Of a DNA stretch of 64,000 nt, positions 14,724 through 21,236 are shown one piece after another; within the stretch, counting starts at the first letter, position 1, and each line of letters starts with the position of its first letter. Source of the DNA: Streptomyces wuyuanensis (GTDB lineage Bacteria > Actinomycetota > Actinomycetes > Streptomycetales > Streptomycetaceae); the NCBI RefSeq assembly GCF_900103455.1, contig NZ_FNHI01000016.1, positions 124,001-188,000 on the forward strand, read 5' to 3'. Position numbers and translations under genes: made by a program. The notes below the pieces were generated by a model. The model made no database searches and was not told the origin of the DNA. It saw nothing but the letters and a program-made list of their open reading frames with translations.

Positions 14724-14960
14724 TCACGTCAGGAGGAAGTCTGCCTGACCGGACTTGGCGCCCTGGATGAAAGCGGCGATCTCGCCGTGCGTGTAGATGA
14801 GCGCGGGGCCGTCGGGATCGGCGGACTGGCGCACCGCGACCCTGCCGTCGGCCAGCTTCATGGCCTCGATGCAGTTGCCGCCGTTGCCACCGCTCCACGG
14901 CTTGTGCCAGCCCTCCGAGCCGAGCTCCCGGGCGGGCATGCCGTTGTATATGCGGTCCAT
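14724..14960 (-). CDS. DUF397 protein
   Basis: A 78-residue protein with the DUF397 signature: WHKPWSGGNGGNCIEAMKL, then VAVRQSADPDGPALIYT and EIAAFIQGAKSGQAD. DUF397 proteins pair with XRE regulators in the abaA/whiJ-like systems of Streptomyces. Its start codon directly abuts the stop of the regulator (14961), so the two are translationally coupled. These partners are thought to modulate the regulator's DNA binding. Confidence 0.9.
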   Translation of the reverse strand: MDRIYNGMPARELGSEGWHKPWSGGNGGNCIEAMKLADGRVAVRQSADPDGPALIYTHGEIAAFIQGAKSGQADFLLT

Positions 14961-15821
14961 TCACAGCTCCTTGCGGACGCTCCGGAGGAGGTCCTTCGTG
15001 CGTTGTGCGGTGGCGGCCTGGGCCGCCATGCGGTCCATGACCTCCAGGTGCGAGGCGACCTCGGGGCGGGCGTCGAGGTAGACCGCGCCGGTGAGGTACT
15101 CGCTGTAGACCATGTCGGGCAGTTCGGGCACGGCGAAGCGGAAGAGCACGAACGGTCCGTAGGTGCCGGCGTGGGGTCCGGTCGCGAACTCCGCGACCTG
15201 GAGGGTGATGTTGGGCCGCTCGACCGCTTCGAGCAGCCGGTCGATCTGGGCCCGCATGACCTTCGGTCCGCCCACCGGGCGGCGCAGCGCCGTCTCGTCC
15301 ATGATCACCCAGAATCTGGGCGCGTCGGACCTGCCGAGCAGCCCCTGGCGTTCCATCCGCAGGGCGACGTGCCGCTCGATGTCCTCGGCGCTGGTGGCGC
15401 CGAGGGCTCCGCTGTGCATGACGGCGCGCGCGTAGTCCTCGGTCTGGAGGAGTCCGGGGACGAAGTGCGGTTCGTACGCGCGGATGAGGGCGGCCGCCCC
15501 CTCCAGGCTGACGTACATGCTGAACCAGCCGGGGAGCACATCGTGGAAACGCTGCCACCAGCCGGGCTTGTTGGCGTCCTCGGCGAGCTGGACGAAGCCC
15601 TCCGCCTCGTCCTCGGGAATGCCGTAGGCCCTCAGGAGCAGCTGGACGTAGGGGATTTTGAGAGCGACTTCCGCCATCTCCATCCGGCGGATGGTGGCGG
15701 GGGCCACGCGGAGGACCTTCGCGGCCTCCTCCCGTCTCAGGCCGGCTCGCTCCCGCAGATCCTGCAGTCGCTTGCCCAGTACGACCTGCCCCACCGTCGG
15801 GGCGGACCGCGGCTCGCTCAC
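14961..15821 (-). CDS. XRE family regulator with DUF5753 domain (WhiJ-like)
   Basis: A 286-residue protein. Residues 10-70 are a helix-turn-helix (LGKRLQDLRERAGLRREEAA, then RVAPATIRRMEMAE). The remainder is a DUF5753 domain, with ALIRAYEPHFVPGLLQTEDYAR and later HAGTYGPFVLFRF as typical stretches. GTG at 15821 has a GGAGG ribosome site eight bases upstream; the frame stays open much further but without coding character. With the DUF397 gene and the divergent ATPase gene it forms a classic whiJ-like locus linked to developmental control in Streptomyces. Confidence 0.9.
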   Translation of the reverse strand: MSEPRSAPTVGQVVLGKRLQDLRERAGLRREEAAKVLRVAPATIRRMEMAEVALKIPYVQLLLRAYGIPEDEAEGFVQLAEDANKPGWWQRFHDVLPGWFSMYVSLEGAAALIRAYEPHFVPGLLQTEDYARAVMHSGALGATSAEDIERHVALRMERQGLLGRSDAPRFWVIMDETALRRPVGGPKVMRAQIDRLLEAVERPNITLQVAEFATGPHAGTYGPFVLFRFAVPELPDMVYSEYLTGAVYLDARPEVASHLEVMDRMAAQAATAQRTKDLLRSVRKEL

Positions 15822-15918
15822 TACAGACCTCCCCAGCGCCCTGTTCTCGATGTGCCCGACCCGACGCCACGACATCGGTGTCACGACGAGTGTGCCATGC
15901 CACCCTGTCCCAGAACCC

Positions 15919-15943
15919 GGCACTCTGCAATTTCCAGAGTGCC
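15919..15943. promoter_or_regulatory. inverted repeat between XRE and ATPase genes
   Basis: A perfect 9-bp inverted repeat, GGCACTCTG-CAATTTC-CAGAGTGCC, in the divergent intergenic region, unusually AT-rich in its centre. It is well placed to be the operator of the XRE regulator, controlling both directions. Confidence 0.55.
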
Positions 15944-16061
15944 TCTTGCCAAGTGTCGGCTTCGGGGGGAGAGTGACTCGGTGAACCAGTTCACGAGGCT
16001 GCCGCGCCTTGCCCGGGGAGAGGCATGTACGGCACTGCTTCCCCACCGTTAAGGATTGGTC

Positions 16062-16526
16062 GTGGCTCCTGGTAACACGCTCAGGCCCGTGCTCGCGGTG
16101 CCGCGTCAGCCGGCCTCCTCAGTGCCGGCGATCCGCCGCTTCGGGTTCGAGCTCCCCGGCCGGGCCGACTCGGTCGCGCGCGCCAGGCACCTGATCCAGG
16201 AGCGCATGATGCGCTGGGGCGTCGACAGGAGCCACTTCGACACGGTGGCGCTGGTCGCCTCCGAACTGTTCACGAATGCCGTGGTGCACACCGCGAGCCG
16301 GCGCGTCCTGTGCGAACTGCACGACGTGCCGGGCCAGTTGCGCATAGCGGTGCAGGACGAGGGCTGCCCGCCGGGCGAGCCGCGCCTGCGCCGCGACTCC
16401 GCCGAGGAGGGCGGGCGCGGACTGCTGCTGGTGGACGCCGTCAGCAGCGCCTGGGGAGCGCACGACGCGCACCCCGGCCCGGGCCGTGTCGTCTGGGCCG
16501 AGCTGGCGCTGGGGCGGCCGTGCTGA
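16062..16526 (+). CDS. ATP-binding protein, anti-sigma regulatory factor type
   Basis: A 154-residue single-domain protein with an HATPase_c_2 fold like RsbW/SpoIIAB. The N box is ALVASELFTNAVVHT, followed by IAVQDEGCPPGEP (G1 box) and EEGGRGLLLVDAVSSAWG (G2 box). GTG at 16062 has AAGGA six bases upstream; a TTG at 16056 is alternative. Such proteins bind sigma or anti-anti-sigma factors or act within XRE/DUF397 systems in Streptomyces. It is divergent from the XRE gene across the inverted repeat. Confidence 0.85.
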   Translation: MAPGNTLRPVLAVPRQPASSVPAIRRFGFELPGRADSVARARHLIQERMMRWGVDRSHFDTVALVASELFTNAVVHTASRRVLCELHDVPGQLRIAVQDEGCPPGEPRLRRDSAEEGGRGLLLVDAVSSAWGAHDAHPGPGRVVWAELALGRPC

Positions 16527-16936
16527 GGTCGATGGCCGGCCTGCTCTCCCGGGGGCGTGACGAAACCCGCGGACAGCTGCGTCTCGACCTCCCGCCGGGA
16601 CTGCCCGCCGCTCTCGGCCACGACGCTGTCGGCCTGCCCGCACGGCACGGCCGGCGGCTGCTGTCGCGGCTCCCCCACACGGGCTGTGTCTACTCGGACA
16701 CGGAATGGATGTGGTGGATCGTCCCGGCGGGCTCCGATCAGGACCTGGCGTGGCCGCTGCCCGCCTACTACTCCCGCGGCGCGTACGTACCGGCCGAGGG
16801 CCCCCGGCTGATCCACCGGCCCGACGGCCCCAGCCCCTACACACCGCCCATCCCGCTGTACCTCATGGTCTGCCAGATCACCGGCGTGGCGCCCGCATGG
16901 GCACGCTACGGAGCCAGGAGCACACAGGGAGTGTGA
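16520..16936 (+). CDS. conserved hypothetical protein coupled to ATPase
   Basis: A 138-residue soluble protein, not recognised as a named domain. It contains a Trp-rich stretch (EWMWWIVPAGSDQDLAWPLP) and ends with a Pro/Tyr-rich part (GPSPYTPPIPLYLMVCQITG). GTG at 16520 overlaps the stop of the ATPase gene; ATG at 16532 is the alternative. Proteins of this kind usually accompany the ATPase in Streptomyces whiJ-like loci, so a shared function is likely. Confidence 0.65.
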   Translation: MLRSMAGLLSRGRDETRGQLRLDLPPGLPAALGHDAVGLPARHGRRLLSRLPHTGCVYSDTEWMWWIVPAGSDQDLAWPLPAYYSRGAYVPAEGPRLIHRPDGPSPYTPPIPLYLMVCQITGVAPAWARYGARSTQGV

Positions 16937-16941
16937 GCACC

Positions 16942-16960
16942 CGGGCCGACCACCGGCCCG
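16942..16960 (+). terminator. short hairpin after ATPase operon
   Basis: A 7-bp inverted repeat, CGGGCCG-ACCAC-CGGCCCG, starts six bases after the stop codon. It has no T-tract, as is usual in Streptomyces. Confidence 0.4.
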
Positions 16961-17093
16961 TACGCCTGCGGAGTGCCACCGCCTGCCACGCTCGACTGCG
17001 GCGTTTCGCGACACTCGGGACAAACGCGTACGGCACCGAGTCCGACGCGTCACACCGCCCCGGAGTCCATCACGGACGGGATTCGAAACCTCG

Positions 17094-17106
17094 TACGATC
17101 CCCGCA
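17094..17106 (+). promoter_or_regulatory. -10 element of a leaderless transcript (Nudix gene)
   Basis: TACGAT (17094-17099) lies six bases before the ATG at 17106, so transcription would begin at or next to the A of the start codon. No ribosome site precedes the ATG, consistent with leaderless translation. No good -35 is seen. Confidence 0.45.
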
Positions 17107-17672
17107 TGGTGACCCACTCCCCCGGCCCCGCCCCGGACGAGCGACCCGCCCGCGCGTTTCCCGCACCCAACTGCCTGACCGGCGTCGGCATGATCGTCGT
17201 CGATCCCGGCGGGCGTGTCCTGCTCGGCCTGGACCACCACGGGCGCTGGGAGCTGCCCGGCGGCAAGGTGGATCCCGGCGAGAGCTTCGAGCGGGCGGGG
17301 GCCAGGGAGCTGGCCGAGGAGACGGGACTGAGGGTCCGCGAGGAGGACGTGACCGTCGTCGCCGTGGTCATGGACGGGAAGCGGGGGGTGACCCGGATCT
17401 CCGCCGCCGGTCTCGTCACGGGGGTGGAGGGCGAGCCGGAGGTCACCGAGCCGGACAAGATCGTGCGCTGGCAGTGGCACGAACCGGCCGACATTCCGGG
17501 CGAACTGTTCGAACCCTCCGCCGCGGTCCTGCGCGCCTGGCGTGCGGATCTAACACTCCCGGCTGTTTCTGCGTACTCCTATCCGATTTCTGTTATCGGG
17601 AGGGAGGCAGGGCGTCTCCCAGGTGTCGGAGGAGACACGTCCCAGCCCAGGAAGAGAGTGGACACAGCGTGA
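17106..17672 (+). CDS. Nudix hydrolase
   Basis: A 188-residue protein with a complete Nudix box GGKVDPGESFERAGARELAEETGL at about residues 56-79 (GX5EX7REUXEEXGU). TGVGMIVVDPGGRVLLGLDHH begins the domain. It would hydrolyse a nucleoside diphosphate linked to another moiety; the substrate is not evident. The C-terminal 45 residues after WRADLTLPAV lack family similarity. Its stop overlaps the next start codon (GTGA at 17669-17672), coupling it to the sigma factor gene. Confidence 0.85.
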   Translation: MVTHSPGPAPDERPARAFPAPNCLTGVGMIVVDPGGRVLLGLDHHGRWELPGGKVDPGESFERAGARELAEETGLRVREEDVTVVAVVMDGKRGVTRISAAGLVTGVEGEPEVTEPDKIVRWQWHEPADIPGELFEPSAAVLRAWRADLTLPAVSAYSYPISVIGREAGRLPGVGGDTSQPRKRVDTA

Positions 17673-19375
17673 GCAGCGAACGCGAAGCCGCGGTGATCAT
17701 GGCGGCGCAGGCCGGTGACCAGCACGCCCAGGACCGGCTCGTCGCCGAGTACCTTCCGCTGGTCTACAACATCGTGGGCCGTGCCCTGAACGGCCACGCG
17801 GACGTGGACGACGTGGTGCAGGAGACGATGCTCCGGGTCCTCGGCGGCCTGGACGGTCTGCGCAGCCCGGACAGCTTCCGCAGCTGGCTGGTCGCCATCA
17901 CCATGAACCAGATACGCGGCCACTGGCGCGAGCGCCGCGCGGGCGCGATACCCGGGGCCGGGGGGCTGGAGGACGCGTACGACGTCGTCGACCCCGGCGC
18001 GGACTTCGTGGACCTGACCATCACCCGGCTCGGCCTCTCCGGTCAGCGACGGGAGACGGCCGAGGCGACCCGCTGGCTGGACGAGGACGACCGCGCCCTG
18101 CTGTCGCTGTGGTGGCTGGAGGCCGCCGGGGAACTGTCCCGGGAGGAGGTCGCCGCCGCGCTGGAACTGTCCCCGCAGCACACGGCGGTACGGGTGCAGC
18201 GCATGAAGGCCCAGCTGGAGACGGCCCGCGTGGTGGTCCGCGCGCTGTCCGCCGACCCCGGCTGCGTGCTGCTGGAGCCGATCGTCGCGAGCTGGGACGG
18301 ACTGCCCTCCGCCCTGTGGCGCAAGCGGATCGCCCGGCACGCCCGGGGCTGCACGGCCTGTTCGGGCCACTGGTCGGGACTGGTGCCCGCCGAGGGGCTC
18401 CTCGTGGGCCTCGCCCTGGTGCCGGTGGCGGCGTCGCTGGCGGCCTTCGCCCCGCAGGCCCCAAACCTGGCGGCCACGGCGTCGTTCGGCGGCCCGGCGC
18501 GCACGGGCGGCAGCCCGGGTGCCGGCCACGCCCAGGGCGCCCCGTACGGCCCGTACGCGACCGGCTCCGGCCGCGACGGTGCCGGCGGACCGGCGGCGGA
18601 ATCGCTGGGATCCGGCGAGGCGGCCGGAGCCGGGTCGGCCCGCACGCAGGCGCGTCTGGAGCGTGCACGGCGGCGGCGCCGCGCCACGGCCGTCGCCGCC
18701 GCGGTCGCCGCGCTGGTCACCGCGGGCGGCGCCGCCCATCTCCTGCTCGGCCCCGAGAAGTCCGAGGAGCCGGCCTCCACCGTGGCCGCCCCGGCCTCCC
18801 CCGAGCAGCCGTCGTCCCCCTCGCGGTCCGCCTCCGCCTCTCCGTCGCTCTCCGCGTCCCCCTCGCCCAGCCCGAGCGTGAGCGCCTCCCCGAGCAAGTC
18901 GGCGAAGCCGAAGCCCAAGCCGAGCACGGCGAAGCCGAAGCCGAAGCCGACGCCCACCCGCGAGGCGCCCGACCCGGAGCCCCCGCTGCCGAGCGGTGAC
19001 GTCGAGCAGGTCGTGGCCCTGGTCAACGCCGAACGCGCCAAGGCGGGGTGCGGCCCGGTGCGCAGCAACGACAAGCTCGAGACGGCCGCGCGGCGCCACT
19101 CCCAGGACATGGCGGCCCGCGGCTACTTCGACCACACCAGCCCGGACGGCACCGACCCCGGCGACCGCATCACCGCCGCCGGCTACCGGTGGAGCACGTA
19201 CGGGGAGAACATCGCGCGGGGCCAGCAGAGCCCGTCGTCGGTGATGGACTCGTGGATGAACAGTCCGGGCCACCGGGCCAACATCCTCAACTGCTCGTTC
19301 AAGGAGCTGGGCGTCGGCATCCACGACGCCTCCGGCGGGCCGTGGTGGACGCAGGCGTTCGGCACCTCCCTCTGA
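17669..19375 (+). CDS. ECF-type sigma factor fused to membrane segment and CAP domain
   Basis: A 568-residue fusion. Residues about 1-200 are a sigma-70 family factor: region 2 (DRLVAEYLPLVYNIVGRALN, DVDDVVQETMLRVL) and region 4 (SREEVAAALELSPQHTAVRV). HARGCTAC near residue 224 is an HX3CX2C motif as in zinc anti-sigma domains. Hydrophobic stretches follow near residues 248-272 and 336-357, the latter after RRRRR, which predicts the C-terminus outside. A Ser/Pro/Lys-rich linker leads to a CAP/SCP domain (about 444-568) with VVALVNAERAKAGCGPV, GYFDHTSPDG, ENIARGQQSP and SPGHRANILN. GTG at 17669 overlaps the Nudix stop. CAP proteins often bind lipids or cell-wall material, so this could couple an outside signal to sigma release, but that is inference. 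Confidence 0.85.
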   Translation: MSSEREAAVIMAAQAGDQHAQDRLVAEYLPLVYNIVGRALNGHADVDDVVQETMLRVLGGLDGLRSPDSFRSWLVAITMNQIRGHWRERRAGAIPGAGGLEDAYDVVDPGADFVDLTITRLGLSGQRRETAEATRWLDEDDRALLSLWWLEAAGELSREEVAAALELSPQHTAVRVQRMKAQLETARVVVRALSADPGCVLLEPIVASWDGLPSALWRKRIARHARGCTACSGHWSGLVPAEGLLVGLALVPVAASLAAFAPQAPNLAATASFGGPARTGGSPGAGHAQGAPYGPYATGSGRDGAGGPAAESLGSGEAAGAGSARTQARLERARRRRRATAVAAAVAALVTAGGAAHLLLGPEKSEEPASTVAAPASPEQPSSPSRSASASPSLSASPSPSPSVSASPSKSAKPKPKPSTAKPKPKPTPTREAPDPEPPLPSGDVEQVVALVNAERAKAGCGPVRSNDKLETAARRHSQDMAARGYFDHTSPDGTDPGDRITAAGYRWSTYGENIARGQQSPSSVMDSWMNSPGHRANILNCSFKELGVGIHDASGGPWWTQAFGTSL

Positions 19376-19381
19376 CGGTCC

Positions 19382-19410
19382 CGTGGGCCGCCCCCTCGGG
19401 GCGGCCCACG
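19382..19410 (+). terminator. strong hairpin after sigma-CAP gene
   Basis: A perfect 13-bp inverted repeat with a 3-base loop, CGTGGGCCGCCCC-CTC and complement, begins seven bases after the stop codon. Confidence 0.75.
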
Positions 19411-19973
19411 CGCCGTCCGCATCCCGCCCCCACCCCGGTCGAGGCCCCTCGTGCCCGGCGGCCACCCGCCCCGGCCCGGCGAGAGGCGAGACCCGCCCGC
19501 ACGGACGGACGCAGCGGCCCGGGCCGGTGCCCGACGCCCCTTCATGCCGACCGGAACAGAGTCTTCCGTAAACCTGCACACCGAACACTCAACCGATACA
19601 CGGCGATTGGCCTCCGCCCGCAGCGCCCCGCGAGGTTGGCGGCCCGCTGATCCATTGGGACCGGAGTGTCCGATTCCGCACCGGACCGTCATTTCACCCG
19701 GACGGAATTGAGCCGGTGAAACTTGTGAAGAAGTCGCCACCGCCGCGTGGACGCACCTGCACGCGAACTTGATTCCCTGACGGATCGGGCGCCGACCGGG
19801 CGCCCGGGGATTGGATGTTGGGTCCGTCGTCGTGCTTTGATCCTGCGCACTGCGGGAGTTGCACACGAGTTCCCGGTTTCGAGGACCCGCACGCCCGCCG
19901 TGAGCGGCCGGTACGTAATCCGGCGGGGCCGGCCGTGACCCTTGGAAATATCCACATGAAGGGAAGCTTCATC
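19411..19973. other. long upstream region of the peptide-exporter locus
   Basis: About 560 bp without a convincing gene. The stretch 19560-19730 is less GC-rich than its surroundings and may hold the promoter of the peptide gene, but no clear -35/-10 pair could be assigned. An ATG at 19956 in frame with the peptide would add six residues; the ribosome site lies inside that extension, so the later start is preferred. Confidence 0.4.
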
Positions 19974-20201
19974 ATGAACTTCACCCCCCAGGTCGAGACC
20001 GCTGAGATCTCCGACGCCGACCTCGACAACGTCTCCGGCGGTCTGCACAGCGCCGTTGCCGCCGGTGCGGTTTCCGGTCTGACCTCCACCGTCGACGGCA
20101 TCGTCCCGGCCTCGGCCCTCGTGGGCTCCGTCGTCGGCACCGTCGAGGGTGCGACCGGCCTGAACACCGGTGCCGTCACCGGTCTCGTCGCCGGCCTCTG
20201 A
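19974..20201 (+). CDS. double-glycine-leader peptide (bacteriocin-like), cysteine-free
   Basis: A 75-residue peptide. Residues 1-23 are a leader, ending EISDADLDNVSGG, which fits the double-glycine cleavage rule for C39 peptidases (conserved L/V spacing and acidic residues before GG). The remaining 52 residues (from LHSAVAAGAVSGL to TGAVTGLVAGL) are rich in Ala, Gly, Val, Thr and Ser, hydrophobic, and contain no Cys. ATG at 19974 follows an AAGGGAAG ribosome site. A hairpin follows directly, then the exporter genes. Such Streptomyces peptides are sometimes labelled type A2 lantipeptides, but no Cys and no LanM-type enzyme are present here, so export without thioether rings is more likely. Confidence 0.8.
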   Translation: MNFTPQVETAEISDADLDNVSGGLHSAVAAGAVSGLTSTVDGIVPASALVGSVVGTVEGATGLNTGAVTGLVAGL

Positions 20202-20212
20202 GCACGGCCTGA

Positions 20213-20247
20213 GTGAGCCCCGGAACCTTCCCCGTTCCGGGGCTCAC
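20213..20247 (+). terminator. hairpin between peptide and exporter genes
   Basis: A perfect 14-bp inverted repeat, GTGAGCCCCGGAAC with loop CTTCCCC, starts 12 bases after the peptide stop. As an attenuator it would make peptide mRNA far more abundant than exporter mRNA. Confidence 0.7.
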
Positions 20248-20297
20248 CGCGCTTTTCACCCCCGGACCCGGACACATGCAGTCGAGGGAAGAGTTAC

Positions 20298-21236
20298 GTG
20301 CAGTTCCGCCAAAGGGCCCTTTCCAAGCTGCAATCCCCGGAAGAAATCGATCTGCCGGTCCGCTTCGCCCGCCCGCAGGGCTGGCTCGTCCTCACCGTCA
20401 CGGTGATCGCGATGGCGGCGGCCACATTCTGGGCGATAAACGGTTCCGTTTCGTCCACGGTGCGTGCACCGGGCATTCTCACGCACGCCCAGGGCAGTTA
20501 TGTCCTGCAGAGTCCGGTCGCGGGGCAGGTGACCGAAGTGCTCGCCGAGGAGGGCAAGAGCCTCCCGGCCGGCGCCCCGCTGCTTCGGGTGCGCACCTCC
20601 GGCGACCGGGCCGAGAGCGAGCCCGCCGAGGGCGGCGCCGACGGCACGGGCGGCGCCGGATCGGACTCCGGCGAGGATTCCGGCACCGGCGGGGGAAGTG
20701 GGGAGGGCGGAAGCGGAGACGGCGGCCGGAAGAAGGACGGCACCGTCGTGCGTACCCTCGCCGCGGGCCGCGTCACCTCCCTCGTCGCCACCATCGGAGC
20801 CGTCGTCACCACCGGCGCGGACGTCGCCGTCCTTGAACGCGTGGACGACGGGCGCTCCCCGCTGAGGGCGATGCTCTACCTCTCCGCCGACAACGGCACG
20901 GCCGTCCCCGTCGGCGCACGGGTCGACCTCACCGTCCAGTCGGTGCCCTCCCAGCAGTACGGAGTGCTGCGCGGCCGCGTCAAGGCCGTCGGCCGGACCT
21001 CGCAGAGCCGGCAGCAGATCGCCGGCTTCCTCGGCGACGGCCAGCTCGCCGAGCAGTTCTCCCGCCAGGGCCGGCCCGTGGCCGTCCTGGTCGAACTCGA
21101 CCGCTCGACCCGCACCGAGTCGGGGTACGCCTGGTCGTCCGCCGACGGACCGCCGTACGCCATCGAGTCCATGACCCCGGCCGGCGGCGCGATCCGCCTG
21201 GCCGACCAGCGCCCGATCGATTGGCTGCTCCCGTGA
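20298..21236 (+). CDS. HlyD-like adaptor of NHLP bacteriocin exporter
   Basis: A 312-residue membrane-fusion-type protein. A single membrane segment is at about residues 30-50 (WLVLTVTVIAMAAATFWAI). The first lipoyl half is GSYVLQSPVAGQVTEVLAEEGKSL and the second is TVVRTLAAGRVTSLVATIGAVV. Between them, instead of a coiled-coil hairpin, lies a Gly/Ser/Asp/Glu-rich linker of about 45 residues (about 97-141). The C-terminal part has the beta-barrel domain (LRAMLYLSADNGTAVPVGAR). GTG at 20298 has GAGGGAAG upstream. It overlaps the next gene by GTGA. It probably works with the two ABC proteins in peptide export. Confidence 0.8.
   Translation: MQFRQRALSKLQSPEEIDLPVRFARPQGWLVLTVTVIAMAAATFWAINGSVSSTVRAPGILTHAQGSYVLQSPVAGQVTEVLAEEGKSLPAGAPLLRVRTSGDRAESEPAEGGADGTGGAGSDSGEDSGTGGGSGEGGSGDGGRKKDGTVVRTLAAGRVTSLVATIGAVVTTGADVAVLERVDDGRSPLRAMLYLSADNGTAVPVGARVDLTVQSVPSQQYGVLRGRVKAVGRTSQSRQQIAGFLGDGQLAEQFSRQGRPVAVLVELDRSTRTESGYAWSSADGPPYAIESMTPAGGAIRLADQRPIDWLLP

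Noticed and set aside
19974..20201. Lantipeptide precursor
   Set aside because: No Cys in the core and no lanthionine synthetase nearby, so thioether rings cannot form.
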